Shown: one piece after another, positions 16,170-25,186 of the stretch
Layout: each line of letters opens with the position of its first letter
How positions within the stretch are numbered: position 1 is the stretch's first letter
NCBI GenBank assembly: GCA_002898735.1
Contig: BEHY01000010.1
Coordinates: 1-56,179 of the forward strand
Reading direction: 5' to 3'
DNA: 56,179 bases
Source: Candidatus Thermoflexus japonica
GTDB taxonomy: Bacteria > Chloroflexota > Anaerolineae > Thermoflexales > Thermoflexaceae
The notes under the pieces: generated by a model
Seen by the model: the letters and a program-made list of their open reading frames with translations, nothing else
Told to the model about the DNA's origin: nothing
Databases searched by the model: none
Position numbers and translations under genes: made by a program

Positions 16170-17480
16170 ATGGCGGATCTTCTGCTCGAGGCGGAAGTCA
16201 TTGTGGTGGGCACCGGTCCGGGTGGGGCCACCGTGGCGCGGGAGCTAACGCGCGCCGGGCGACGCGTGCTGCTCCTGGAGCGCGGCCGTCCGGAGCGCCA
16301 CCATCCGCTATACGGAACCCATCTGGGCGCCCTTCGCTATGCGGAGCGTGGAGGGCTCTTCTTCACCCCCGAGGGGATCCAGGTGGTGGTCCCCTCGATG
16401 GTCGGGGGGGCGACGGGGATGTTCGCCGGGTGCGCGGCGCCGCCGCCCCCATGGCTTCGGGAGAAGTATGGGATCGATCTCCGCCGCGAGGTCGCAGAAA
16501 CGATGGAGGAGCTGAGGATCGCGCCCCTGCCGCCGGAGCAGCGCGGCGCGGCCTCCACCCGCCTGGCCGAAGCGGCCCGCGCCCTGGGCTACGCCGTCTA
16601 CCCCCAACCCAAGTTCATCCGCCCCGAACGGTCCGCGCGGTTCCATTGCGGCGCCCACTGCCTCCTGGGATGCCGATGCGGGGCGAAGTGGAGCGCCGCC
16701 GAGTTCGTGGAGGAGGCGGTGCGGGCCGGCGCGGTCCTCCTGACCCGGGCCCGGGTGGAGCGGGTCCTGATCGAGGACGGCCGCGCGGCCGGCGTCGCGG
16801 GCCGCCTCTCCGGCCGGCCCTTCATCGCCCGGGCGGAGCGCGTGGTGCTGGCGGCGGGGGGATTGGGCACGCCCCGGATCCTCCAGGCCTCGGGCCTGCA
16901 GGGGGCGGGGGAGCGGATGGCCATGGATCTCACGATGATCGTTTACGGCCTCGCGCGGCAGACCGGCAACGCCCAGGATCCTCCGATGACCTGGTCCTGG
17001 GACGACCCGGGGCTGGGGGTGATGTTCAGCACGCTGGTGGATCCCTGGCTGCTCTACCCCGTGATGGCCGGGATGCGCCGCCTGCGCCATGTGCTCACCT
17101 GGCCGCGCTGGAAACATCTGCTGGGGGTGATGATCAAACTGAAGGACAATCTCTCCGGACGCCTTCTCACGGATGGAAGCCTCTCCAAGCCGCTTCTCCC
17201 GGAGGATCGGGAGCGCCTGCAGGAGGCGGAGCGCACCGCACGACGGATCCTGATCGAAGCGGGAGCAGATCCCGATTCCATTTTCTCCTCGCCATTACGG
17301 GGAACCCATCCCAGCGCCACGGTCCGCATTGGGGAACTGGTCGATGCGAACCTGCAGACGGAGATCCCGGGCCTCTATGTCTGTGACGCCAGCGTGTTCC
17401 CGGAGGCCCTGGGTCGGCCCACGGTGCTGACGATCATCGCCCTGGGCAAACGTCTGGCCCGCCAGATGCTGCAGGCTTAG
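16170..17480 (+). CDS. GMC family FAD oxidoreductase
   Basis: The 436-residue protein has an N-terminal Rossmann motif VIVVGTGPGGATVARELTRAG, a middle segment with several Cys/His (FHCGAHCLLGCRCG), VLAAGGLGTPRILQASG, and the C-terminal GLYVCDASVFPEALGRPTVL of GMC oxidoreductases. The usual catalytic HPMGTCRMG segment is replaced by GTHPSATVRIG, so the His is kept but the Cys is not. It is shorter than most family members and than the one at 2208, and without a long helical extension. Substrate unknown, probably a lipid or alcohol. AGGAGGG 6 bases before the ATG decides the start. Confidence 0.8.
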   Translation: MADLLLEAEVIVVGTGPGGATVARELTRAGRRVLLLERGRPERHHPLYGTHLGALRYAERGGLFFTPEGIQVVVPSMVGGATGMFAGCAAPPPPWLREKYGIDLRREVAETMEELRIAPLPPEQRGAASTRLAEAARALGYAVYPQPKFIRPERSARFHCGAHCLLGCRCGAKWSAAEFVEEAVRAGAVLLTRARVERVLIEDGRAAGVAGRLSGRPFIARAERVVLAAGGLGTPRILQASGLQGAGERMAMDLTMIVYGLARQTGNAQDPPMTWSWDDPGLGVMFSTLVDPWLLYPVMAGMRRLRHVLTWPRWKHLLGVMIKLKDNLSGRLLTDGSLSKPLLPEDRERLQEAERTARRILIEAGADPDSIFSSPLRGTHPSATVRIGELVDANLQTEIPGLYVCDASVFPEALGRPTVLTIIALGKRLARQMLQA

Positions 17481-17584
17481 CCTGCGGGCGGCCGGCCCTT
17501 CCCGGGGGGCGGCGTTCCATCGCCCCGTCGCCCGGCGCTTCATCCCCTGACTGGAATGGGAAGGAGTGGGAAGGAGTTGGCGCG

Positions 17585-18592
17585 ATGGATGCCGAAGAGC
17601 TCGCTCGACGTCTGGAGGCGATCCCGCGCGTCCCGCTGGTGAACGAGCCCACGCCGCTGGAATTCCTCCCCCGCCTCAGCGCAGCGATCGGCCGGCCGAT
17701 CTATCTGAAGCGGGATGATGGCATCGGCCCGGCCATGGGCGGGAGCAAAGCGCGCAAGCTGGAGTATCTGCTGGCCGATGCCCTCCGCCGGGGCCATCAG
17801 CGGGTGGTCACCTATGGAGGCCTTCAATCCAACCACGCGCGGATCACGGCGGCCGCGGCCCGGCGCCTGGGCCTGGAACCCCATCTGTTCTACTTCGCCC
17901 CCCGCCCCCGGCGTCTGAGGGGCAACCTCCTGCTGAACGACCTCCTGGGGGCCCACATGCACTTTCTCCCCTTCGGAGACAGCGGCCGGCCCCGCTCCCT
18001 CGCCTGGACCGACTTCCTGGTCCATCTCCTGGCCCGGGTGTGGGTCGGCCGGCACTATTTCATCCCGGTGGGCGGGCGATCGGTTCTGGGCGGGCTGGGC
18101 TATGTGCGGGCGGCCCTGGAACTCCATCGGCAGGCGCAGGCGGAAGGCCTGGAGAACGCATGGGTGGTGCTGGCGGTCGGAACCGGCGGGACGCTGGCCG
18201 GGCTGTGGGCCGGGTTTACTTTGCTGCGATCGCCATTGCGTCTGGTGGGCATCGACATCGGGGGGCTGTGGAAAAATTTCCCGGCCACCATCGCCCGCCT
18301 GACCGGGCAGATCTGCGCCCGCCTGGGGGAGCCGCACGCGTTCTCCGCCGCCGAGGTCCCCCTGATCGAGCGGATCTACGCCGGCTCCGGCTATGGGGTC
18401 CCCTCCCCTCCGGGGAACGAGGCGCTGCGGCGGCTGGCCCGCACCGAGGGCGTCCTCCTGGATCCGATTTACACGGCGAAAGCCTTCGCCGGGATGCTGG
18501 AGCAGATCGAGAGGGGTCAGCTGGGGAAACAGGAGCCGGTGATCTTCCTCCATACGGGAGGGCTGCCGGCGTTGTTCGCGTTCGAGGAATGA
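17585..18592 (+). CDS. D-cysteine desulfhydrase / ACC deaminase family PLP enzyme
   Basis: The 335-residue protein is a fold-type II PLP enzyme. The cofactor Lys lies in GGSKARKLEYLLADA (about residue 53), the substrate region is GGLQSNHARITAAAARRLG, and the phosphate loop is AVGTGGTLAGLWAGF. Near the C-terminus are DPIYTAKAFAGM and HTGGLPALFAFE. This order fits D-cysteine desulfhydrase (pyruvate, sulfide and ammonia from D-cysteine) better than ACC deaminase, but close homologues act on other D-amino acids. GGAAGGAG precedes the ATG. It sits 104 bases after the GMC gene. Confidence 0.8.
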   Translation: MDAEELARRLEAIPRVPLVNEPTPLEFLPRLSAAIGRPIYLKRDDGIGPAMGGSKARKLEYLLADALRRGHQRVVTYGGLQSNHARITAAAARRLGLEPHLFYFAPRPRRLRGNLLLNDLLGAHMHFLPFGDSGRPRSLAWTDFLVHLLARVWVGRHYFIPVGGRSVLGGLGYVRAALELHRQAQAEGLENAWVVLAVGTGGTLAGLWAGFTLLRSPLRLVGIDIGGLWKNFPATIARLTGQICARLGEPHAFSAAEVPLIERIYAGSGYGVPSPPGNEALRRLARTEGVLLDPIYTAKAFAGMLEQIERGQLGKQEPVIFLHTGGLPALFAFEE

Positions 18593-18720
18593 GGGATGGC
18601 GTTCGTTATGAACTCTTAATTTCGACGCAATCGCCGGATAACGATGCCCCTGTAAGCTCATCCATGGAGTTCGGGGAAGGCAGAAACCCCTTCCCCCCAT
18701 CCTGAACGGAGGTGTGGGCG

Positions 18721-19269
18721 ATGCGTCGATGGTGGTGGATTCCCCTTTTCCTCCTGGCTTTGCTGGCCGGCGCGTTCGGCCTGAGCGCCCTGGGGCGGGC
18801 GCAGGCCGCGACGGCCGCCACGCCCTTCGGAAGCTTCCTGGGGCACCACGGATGGGGGTTCGGCCGGGGGCTGTGCGGCCAGGCCGGGCTGGAGGCGGCC
18901 GCCAAGGCGCTCAACATGACCCCCGAGGAGCTCTCCACCCAGCTGTGGGGCGGCCGCACCCTGGCGGAACTCGCGGACAAGGCCGGCGTGGACCTCCAGA
19001 AGGTCCGCGACGCAGTGAACCAGGCCTGCGTCCAGGCGATCCGGGACGCCATTGAGCAGGCCGTTCGGGACGGCCGGCTGACCCGTGAGCAGGCGGACTG
19101 GCTGCTCCAGGGGCTGGATCGCGGTTACTGGGGGCCGGGAGCAGGTGGGTGGGGCTTCCGGGGCTTCTGGGGCCGCGGATGGTGGGCTCCGAAGGCGCCG
19201 GCCACGCCCGCGCCCGGCGGCACGAGCTTCTCGCGCCCCCGGTTCTTCCTGCCGGGCCGCTCCGCATAA
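18721..19269 (+). CDS. Secreted small protein with helical repeat, unknown function
   Basis: The 182-residue protein has a signal peptide (MRRWWWIPLFLLALLAGAFG, cleavage probably after AQA near residue 30). A helical section follows with LNMTPEELSTQLWGGRTLAELADKAGVDLQKV and an amphipathic helix with DGRLTREQADWLLQGLD. The tail is Gly/Trp/Pro-rich. The MTPEEL-GKTLAE-GVD pattern recurs in exported proteins of unknown role in Chloroflexota and Firmicutes. CGGAGGTG before the ATG fixes the start; a GTG at 18712 is less likely. A terminator hairpin follows, so it is a single-gene unit. Confidence 0.7.
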   Translation: MRRWWWIPLFLLALLAGAFGLSALGRAQAATAATPFGSFLGHHGWGFGRGLCGQAGLEAAAKALNMTPEELSTQLWGGRTLAELADKAGVDLQKVRDAVNQACVQAIRDAIEQAVRDGRLTREQADWLLQGLDRGYWGPGAGGWGFRGFWGRGWWAPKAPATPAPGGTSFSRPRFFLPGRSA

Positions 19270-19350
19270 GCCTGCGCCGCGCTGGATCGGGGTTCGGCGA
19301 ACCAGGAAGCCAACCGTAAGGCCTCCCGGGGTGCAGGGGCAAAGCGGAGT

Positions 19351-19390
19351 ATGGAAGCGAGGCACCGGCCTGGGCCTCGCTTCCATTCTT
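19351..19390 (+). terminator. Terminator-like hairpin before htrA
   Basis: ATGGAAGCGAGGC (19351-19363) pairs perfectly with GCCTCGCTTCCAT (19374-19386) around a 10-base loop and is followed by TCTT. It separates the secreted small protein from the HtrA-type gene. The T tail is short, so attenuation rather than full termination is possible. Confidence 0.55.
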
Positions 19391-19429
19391 GCCCCGAGGG
19401 GCCGATCCACGTCCGGAAGGGAGAATGAG

Positions 19430-20611
19430 ATGAAGCGCTCGCGGTGGATGAGGGGGATGGGCCTGGGGTTCTTGCTCCTGCTCGCTGCCTGTCAGGCGGT
19501 TGGGACGCCGGCTTCCCCGCCGCTTGCGGCGACGCCTTCCCGGGAGGCCCAGCCATCGGCTTCGGCCGCCGGGCTCCCGATGCCGATCCAGGTCGCCGCT
19601 CAAGGATCAGGCAGCCCGGTGGAAGCGCTGGAGCAGCAGCTGGAGGCGATCTACCAGCAGGCGAACCCTTCCGTGGTTCACATCCGCGTCCGCAGCGGCC
19701 AGGGGGTCTTCCAGCAGGAGAGCACCGGGTCGGGATTCGTCTACGATTCCCAGGGCCATATCGTCACCAACCATCACGTGGTGGAAGGGGCCAGCGCGAT
19801 CGTCGTCACCTTCGCCGATGGGACCGAGAGCCCCGCCCGGATCGTGGGCGCGGATCCGGACAGCGATCTCGCGGTCATCCAGGTGGACGTGCCGGCCGCC
19901 CAGCTGCATCCGGCAACCTTAGGGGATTCCGGAAGCGTGCGGCCGGGGCAGCTGGCCATCGCCATCGGCAACCCCTTCGGGCTGGAGGGGACCATGACCG
20001 TGGGGATCATCAGCGCGGTCGGCCGGGTGATCCGGCCGGGCTCGCGGCCGTTCAGCATCCCCAATATGATCCAGACGGATGCGCCGATCAACCCGGGGAA
20101 CTCCGGCGGTCCCCTGCTGGATCGCCAGGGGCGCGTGATCGGGGTGAACACGCTGATCTTCTCTCAGAGCGGGGTCTCCTCCGGGGTCGGGTTCGCCATC
20201 CCCATCGACACGGTGCAGCGGGTGGTGCCCGAACTCATCGCGCATGGCCGTTATGATCATCCCTGGCTGGGGATCTCAGGGTTCTCCGTGACGCCCCTGG
20301 CGGCGAAGGCGCTCGGGTTGCCCGCGGAGCACGGCGCCCTGATCCTGGAGGTGGATCCACGGGGCCCAGCGGCCCAGGCGGGCCTGCGCGGCGGCACGCA
20401 GCCAGCCCGCTATGAGGGGGAAACGATCGTCCTGGGGGGCGATCTCATCGTGGCCATCGACGGCCAGCCGGTCCGCCAGATGGAGGATCTCATCGCCTAT
20501 CTGGAGGAGAAGCGGAGGCCCGGGGATGAAGTGGTGCTTTCCATCCTGCGGGACGGAAAGGCCCAGGAGGTTCGGGTGCGCCTCGCCCCCCGCCCCTCGA
20601 CGTCCTCATAA
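19430..20611 (+). CDS. HtrA/DegP-like serine protease, lipoprotein
   Basis: The 393-residue protein starts with a signal ending LLLLAACQ, a lipobox with Cys near residue 21, so it is probably membrane-tethered outside the cell. The trypsin-like domain has the full triad: His in TNHHVVEG, Asp in DPDSDLAVI and Ser in NPGNSGGPL. One PDZ domain follows (WLGISGFSV to the end), with the loop ARYEGETIVLGGDLIVAIDGQPV typical of HtrA proteins. It likely degrades or refolds damaged exported proteins. GGAAGGGAG precedes the ATG; a longer open frame upstream is a shadow. Confidence 0.9.
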   Translation: MKRSRWMRGMGLGFLLLLAACQAVGTPASPPLAATPSREAQPSASAAGLPMPIQVAAQGSGSPVEALEQQLEAIYQQANPSVVHIRVRSGQGVFQQESTGSGFVYDSQGHIVTNHHVVEGASAIVVTFADGTESPARIVGADPDSDLAVIQVDVPAAQLHPATLGDSGSVRPGQLAIAIGNPFGLEGTMTVGIISAVGRVIRPGSRPFSIPNMIQTDAPINPGNSGGPLLDRQGRVIGVNTLIFSQSGVSSGVGFAIPIDTVQRVVPELIAHGRYDHPWLGISGFSVTPLAAKALGLPAEHGALILEVDPRGPAAQAGLRGGTQPARYEGETIVLGGDLIVAIDGQPVRQMEDLIAYLEEKRRPGDEVVLSILRDGKAQEVRVRLAPRPSTSS

Positions 20612-20686
20612 CCCAGCTGGAGCCCGTGTCATACGGACCACGCCCATCATCCCGTCAAGAGCGATCGAACGAACCCTGACAGCTGA

Positions 20687-20720
20687 GGTCGGCGGGGATC
20701 ACCGGCCTTCCCCGCCGACC
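20687..20720. terminator. Hairpin between convergent genes
   Basis: GGTCGGCGGGGA (20687-20698) pairs with TCCCCGCCGACC (20709-20720), a 12-bp perfect stem with a 10-base loop. It lies between htrA (plus) and the DUF4282 gene (minus) and may end transcription from both. There is no T tail, so termination is inferred from position. Confidence 0.5.
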
Positions 20721-20739
20721 CCATGGCGTGGAGCTCCGA

Positions 20740-21060
20740 CTATGCGCCCGTCTGGCGCTGGCGCTCCAGCAGCTCCCGGATATCGGTCAGGGTCTCGCTG
20801 ATCCGGAATGTCACGATGAGGAGCTCCGCGTAGATTCTCGAAACCAGGATCCCCAGGATCACGACCAGCGGGCTGAGACAAAGGGCCCCGAGAACCGACC
20901 CCGCGCCGTCGCGTCGCCCCACCCCACCGATCCCCGCAACGCCGCCGAATAAAATGGCACAGCCGACCAGGACGCTCAGGGCGACGCCGATCCAGAAAAG
21001 CACCTGGATGAGATACGGGGTGATCATGCGGCGGAACGTGAGGAAGTCTTCCCAGTTCAT
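20740..21060 (-). CDS. DUF4282-type small membrane protein
   Basis: The 106-residue protein reads MNWEDFLTFRRMITPYLIQVLFW, then two membrane helices (about 13-35 and 50-75), and ends with a charged helix RIYAELLIVTFRISETLTDIRELL. This layout, with the FLxFxxMITPxxI opening, is that of the DUF4282 family, whose function is unknown. GGGAGG 6 bases before the ATG at 21060 decides the start over an open frame reaching 21108. It stands alone. Confidence 0.7.
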   Translation of the reverse strand: MNWEDFLTFRRMITPYLIQVLFWIGVALSVLVGCAILFGGVAGIGGVGRRDGAGSVLGALCLSPLVVILGILVSRIYAELLIVTFRISETLTDIRELLERQRQTGA

Positions 21061-21213
21061 GATGGCCTCCCGGATGAGGATATCCTGCGCATCCGGTTCA
21101 GGATCCATCCGGCTCTGTTGACATCCTTGAACTGTCGCCTCAAACTGAAGCCAGACCGCGGGAGGAGGCCCAGGAGGCCGAAGTCGGTCTGGTGCCCCTG
21201 GCCCAGGCGGCCC

Positions 21214-21717
21214 TTATCCTAGACCAGCATGTCTGGCCTCTCGCAATACCCGAGAATATAAGTGGTCGCTGATGCGGAAGCCTTCCAGCCGTAGGGCATC
21301 AAGCGCCTCTTGCAAATCCTGGATAAGGCCGGCATGAGAGGCCGCAACGAGAATCCCCACGGTACCCTTGACCGGAAGGCCCAACCGTAGAGCATAGGCC
21401 CGTCCCAGGTCATCGTCCATAAGCAGCCACTCCGCGGAGCTTTCTCGAGCCAGAACAATGACTTCGGATTCCCCCGGCCCAAGATGAGCCTGAAGGAGCG
21501 TGGCCGCCCATGTATCTTGAATGGCCTGGCATTCAAGCCAGCCCGCGTCTGCTGCCGCCTCACATTCGGCACTGCCTGGCCTATCGGTGCCCTGAGCGAC
21601 AACCTCTTGCCAGACGGCCACGGGGACGAGAATGTAATCAAACAGGTCATGGAGCAGTGTGAACCGACCAATGCGGGCGAGGGCAATGAGGGGGCTGGCA
21701 TTGGAAACAGCGCTCAT
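21214..21717 (-). CDS. DUF3368 PIN-like toxin candidate
   Basis: The 167-residue protein begins MSAVSNASPLIALARIG, the acidic-strand start of DUF3368 proteins (PIN-domain relatives). It contains GPGESEVIVLARE and WLLMDDDLGRAYALRLGL, which hold the conserved Glu and Asp residues of a metal-dependent RNase site, and ends HLYSRVLREA. The gene overlaps the UPF0175 gene by ATGA, the standard arrangement of this toxin-antitoxin-like pair. RNase activity is inferred from the family. Confidence 0.8.
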   Translation of the reverse strand: MSAVSNASPLIALARIGRFTLLHDLFDYILVPVAVWQEVVAQGTDRPGSAECEAAADAGWLECQAIQDTWAATLLQAHLGPGESEVIVLARESSAEWLLMDDDLGRAYALRLGLPVKGTVGILVAASHAGLIQDLQEALDALRLEGFRISDHLYSRVLREARHAGLG

Positions 21718-22007
21718 TTACGCTGCCCCCGACGGCGGCGTCCCAGTTCTCGCGCCTCACGCAATTCCCGCTCCAGTTCCTCATCCGTGTAGTCCGTCCA
21801 GACCACACCCTGTTCCCGGGTGAACTCCATGAAGTCGGCCAAGGACATGTGGGCCAGTTGAGCAGCTTTGCCCGCGGAAATGCGTCGGGATTTGAAGAGG
21901 GCCAGGGCCAGCCAGCGCCCGGCCTCGGCTTCCAAATCCTGGCGGGACGCGCGCAGGATCGAGAGCAAATCCTCAGGAACTTCGATCTCGAGCTTAACAC
22001 GGGCCAT
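21714..22007 (-). CDS. UPF0175 family antitoxin candidate
   Basis: The 97-residue protein starts MARVKLEIEVPEDLL and continues with LALALFKSRRISAGKAAQLAHMSLADFMEFT, the UPF0175 core, which resembles a helix-turn-helix. The charged tail is rich in Arg and Glu. AGGGGA is 6 bases upstream of the ATG at 22007; an extended frame to 22052 is not supported. It is the first gene of the pair with the DUF3368 protein and probably neutralises and represses it. Confidence 0.8.
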   Translation of the reverse strand: MARVKLEIEVPEDLLSILRASRQDLEAEAGRWLALALFKSRRISAGKAAQLAHMSLADFMEFTREQGVVWTDYTDEELERELREARELGRRRRGQRK

Positions 22008-22130
22008 GACATTCCCCTTATGCTTGCTCAAGGGATATCGCAAGTATCGCATGAACTCCTGTGGACGTCAAACGGGCTTCCCGCCGGCCGATGACGGGAG
22101 GGCCTGGGCATGGGGCCCGGGTGCTGCGGT

Positions 22131-22159
22131 CATCGGCCGAAGGCGTTTTTCGGCCGATG
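22131..22159. terminator. Hairpin between MFS gene and UPF0175 gene
   Basis: CATCGGCCGA (22131-22140) pairs perfectly with TCGGCCGATG (22150-22159) around a 9-base loop. It is 100 bases after the leftward MFS gene stop and upstream of the UPF0175/DUF3368 pair. It may insulate the two. No T tail follows on the minus strand. Confidence 0.4.
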
Positions 22160-22258
22160 CGCTTCCCCCACCGCCTGCAGCGGCCTCGCCGGAGGCCGCG
22201 TGCCAAGTCCACTTCCAAAGCGCGCCGGCGGGAATGGGGGGCTCGGGACACGGGTTGT

Positions 22259-23566
22259 CTAAGGCAACCGGCGGATCCCGGGGTAGCGCTGATGGGCCCA
22301 GATCATATAGCCCAGGCTGACGACGGCGCCCAGAGCGACCGTGGCCGGCGCGCCCAGCCAGCTGGCCATCAGGCCCGCCTGCAGCCCTCCGAGGCGCATC
22401 ATCGCCTGAAACGAAAGGGTGTAAACCCCCATCACCCGCCCCCGCACGGAATCCTCCACATGGGTCTGGATCAGCGTGTTCGCCAGGGCGTTCTGCCATA
22501 CGAACGCGATCCCGGTGAGGACGAGAAAGCCCAGCGCGATGAAGAAGGAACGGGTGAGGGAAAATCCCAGCAGCGCCACCGGGAAGCCCAGGTTCCCCCA
22601 CGTCAGCATGCGCCCCCGCTGGCCCGCGTCCCCATACGCCGCCGCCAGCAGCGCCCCGGCCACCGCGCCGATCCCGACCGCCCCCATCATGAGGCCATAG
22701 GCGACCGCCTCCGGCTGGACACACGAGAGGAGCGCTCCGCCCAGACGGCTCGCCGATGCCGCCCGGCAAAGGGCCTCCACCACCGGCGCCGCGCTCTCCC
22801 GAAGGGAAGTTTGGACGAAAACGGGGAGAAGCGTGGTGTAGGGCATGGAGAGAAAAGCGGAAACCCCCACCATGCTCACCAGGCCCTGCAGGATGGCATC
22901 GGTCCGGATCCGCGCCAGCCCGGCCAGTGGATCCCCCGAAGCTCCGGACAGGCGCCGGCGGGCGGTCGAGGCAGGCAACCGCATGGCCAGGAGGCCGGCG
23001 ATCACGGCGAGGAACGAGAGGCCGTTCAGGAAGAAGGCCATCGCCTCCCCCAGCGTCGCCACCACCAGGCCGGCCAGGGAGGGGCCGATGATCCGCGCGA
23101 AGTTGAAGAGGGAGGAATTCAGGGCGATGGCGTTCCCCAGATCCTCCTCGCCCACCATCTCCACCACAAAGGCCTGGCGGGCGGGCACATCCAGCATCTG
23201 AAAGGCGGCCAGGAGCACCGCCATCGCCCAGACGTGCCAGACCTGGATGCGACCGCTCCAGGTGAGCCAGGCCAGGAGGAAGGCCTGGCCCATCATGAGG
23301 GATTGCGTGATCACAATCAGCCAGCGCCGGGGGAAGCGATCCGCCAGGCTTCCCCCGAAGATGGCCAGGGGCAGAAGGGGCAGAACGGAGAGGCCGTTCA
23401 TAATGCCCAGGCTGGCCGGCGACCCGCTGAGCCGATAGACCAGCCAGTTCTGGGCGATCGTTTGCATCCAGGTCCCGCTGAGGGAGATCAGCTGGCCGAT
23501 GAAATACAGGCGGTAATTCCAGTGGCGAAGCGCCCGAAACGGATGACGCGCGCGACGAGTCGCCAT
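22259..23566 (-). CDS. MFS transporter, EntS/MFS_3-like exporter
   Basis: The 435-residue protein has 12 predicted membrane helices. It opens FRALRHWNYRLYFIGQLISLSGTWMQTIAQNWLVYRL, the hallmark of the MFS_3 group (enterobactin exporter EntS and relatives), and has GGSLADRFPRR in the first cytoplasmic loop and RGRVMGVYTL later. An unusual insert of about 25 residues with two cysteines (ALCRAASASR to SCVQPEAV) interrupts the region around helix 7. Export of a small molecule is likely, the substrate unknown. The ATG at 23566 has a poor ribosome site; it fits the family start. It follows galK on the same strand by 112 bases. Confidence 0.82.
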   Translation of the reverse strand: MATRRARHPFRALRHWNYRLYFIGQLISLSGTWMQTIAQNWLVYRLSGSPASLGIMNGLSVLPLLPLAIFGGSLADRFPRRWLIVITQSLMMGQAFLLAWLTWSGRIQVWHVWAMAVLLAAFQMLDVPARQAFVVEMVGEEDLGNAIALNSSLFNFARIIGPSLAGLVVATLGEAMAFFLNGLSFLAVIAGLLAMRLPASTARRRLSGASGDPLAGLARIRTDAILQGLVSMVGVSAFLSMPYTTLLPVFVQTSLRESAAPVVEALCRAASASRLGGALLSCVQPEAVAYGLMMGAVGIGAVAGALLAAAYGDAGQRGRMLTWGNLGFPVALLGFSLTRSFFIALGFLVLTGIAFVWQNALANTLIQTHVEDSVRGRVMGVYTLSFQAMMRLGGLQAGLMASWLGAPATVALGAVVSLGYMIWAHQRYPGIRRLP

Positions 23567-23678
23567 GGCCGGTATGCATCCCCATCGGTGGATTCCGGAG
23601 ACGGGGCCGCCCCGCACGGGCTCCAGGAGAGGGGCCCATCGGAGGATGGCGTGGCGGCCGCCCGACGCACCCCGGACC

Positions 23679-24842
23679 CTACTCGAAATGCACGGTGGCG
23701 CCCTCATCCGGCTCCACCGCGAACAGCGTCGGCCGCCGGCCGAAGCGCGCTTCGTAACGACGGATGAGGGCCTCGCTCACGGCCTGGACCGCCTCCCGTC
23801 GAACGACCGTTAGGATGCTGCCGCCGAAGCCGGCCCCCGTCAGCCGGGCTCCATACACGCCCGGGACGGAGCGGGCTGCTTCCACCAACGTATCCAGCTC
23901 AGGGGCGCTGACCTCATAATCGTCCCGCAGGCTTTCGTGAGAGGCGTTGAGCTGCTCCCCAAAGGCGGGGAGATCCCCGCGCACCAGCGCCTCCACGGCG
24001 CGCAGAACCCGCTCGTTCTCCGTCACCACATGCCGGGCCCGCCGGTAGATCCGATCGGGAAGCTCCCCGCGGGCGGCCTCCAGCTGCGCTCGAGATACAT
24101 CCCGCAGCGCGCGGATCCCGGGGTATCGCCCCTGGAGCCGCCGCACCGCCTCCTCGCACTGCGCCCGGCGCTCGTTGTATTCCGAGGCCGCCAGCTCGCG
24201 GCGCACCCCGCTATCGGCCACCAGGACCACCATCTCTTTGGGGATCGGGATGAGGCGGGTTTCCAGGGAACGGCAATCGATGAGCAGGGCGTGGCCGCGC
24301 CGGCCGAACAGGGCCGCCATCTGATCCATGATCCCACATCGCACGCCCACGAATTCGTTCTCCGCCCGCTGACACAGCCGGGCCAGCTCCAGCCGGGGCA
24401 CCTCATGGCCGCCCAGGGCGGCCCACGCCGTGGCGAAGGCCACCTCCAGCGCGGCGGAGGAGCTCAACCCGCTGCCGATCGGCACATCCCCGGCCACCAC
24501 CGCGTCCATCCCCGGCAGGCGAAAGCCCGCCTGCTCCAGCGCCCAGGCCACCCCGGCCGGATAGGCCGCCCATCCCCGTAAACCTCCCGGCTGCAATCCA
24601 TCCAGGGGGAACACCGCCTCCTCCCCGAAATCCGCGGCGATCAGGTGGACCTGACGATCCCGGCGGGGGCGGGCCGCCACCCAGATGGCCCGGTCGATGG
24701 CGATCGGGAGGACAAAGCCATCATTGTAGTCCGTATGCTCCCCGATCAGGTTCACCCGGCCGGGGGCCCGGGCCCGCAGGCGGGGGAGCTCCCCAAACCG
24801 TTCCTGAAACCCACGAACCGCACGCGCCTCCGCATAGGTCAT
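23679..24842 (-). CDS. galK: Galactokinase
   Basis: The 387-residue GHMP kinase carries the galactokinase signature GRVNLIGEHTDYNDGFVLP near residue 30, the ATP-binding GSGLSSSAALEVAFA around 115, GIMDQMAALFG, and LTGAGFGGSIL close to the C-terminus. It phosphorylates galactose to galactose-1-phosphate in the Leloir pathway. Length is normal. CGGAGG lies 8 bases before the ATG at 24842; a longer frame to 24923 is not supported. No other gal gene is in the window, and the MFS gene downstream may be co-transcribed. Confidence 0.93.
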   Translation of the reverse strand: MTYAEARAVRGFQERFGELPRLRARAPGRVNLIGEHTDYNDGFVLPIAIDRAIWVAARPRRDRQVHLIAADFGEEAVFPLDGLQPGGLRGWAAYPAGVAWALEQAGFRLPGMDAVVAGDVPIGSGLSSSAALEVAFATAWAALGGHEVPRLELARLCQRAENEFVGVRCGIMDQMAALFGRRGHALLIDCRSLETRLIPIPKEMVVLVADSGVRRELAASEYNERRAQCEEAVRRLQGRYPGIRALRDVSRAQLEAARGELPDRIYRRARHVVTENERVLRAVEALVRGDLPAFGEQLNASHESLRDDYEVSAPELDTLVEAARSVPGVYGARLTGAGFGGSILTVVRREAVQAVSEALIRRYEARFGRRPTLFAVEPDEGATVHFE

Positions 24843-25186
24843 CCGGATCGCCTCCGATCTCAAAGAATCCCCGGCGCGGATGCCCGGAGGGGACAGGCAA
24901 GCAGCCTTTGATGCCTGTCCCATTCCCCTACCCGCACGACTTCTTATAGTGAAACGGGAATCCCCCTATGGCAAGAGAACCGGCCCAGGGTCCCGCAGGG
25001 CTTCTCCGTGTTCTTGGAAAGGTAAAGCCGGAGACGCCCCGCACAGCTCCGGGGGAGGGAAGGTTATCTCGCCCCCTGAATGGAAACCAAACCGCATAAG
25101 CCCTGAGAACATGGAAAAACCCTGCGCGGACAGGCCTCCTTCCCGAAAGCCCCGCGCTATACTTGGACCATGGAGGGATATCCGCT
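24843..25186. other. Divergent intergenic region between galK and hypA
   Basis: This 344-base region contains no convincing gene. It holds a hairpin (GGGACAGGCA 24890-24899 with TGCCTGTCCC 24912-24921), and a -10-like TATACT at 25158-25163, 24 bases before hypA, without a recognisable -35. It should carry the promoters of galK and of the hyp operon. Confidence 0.4.
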
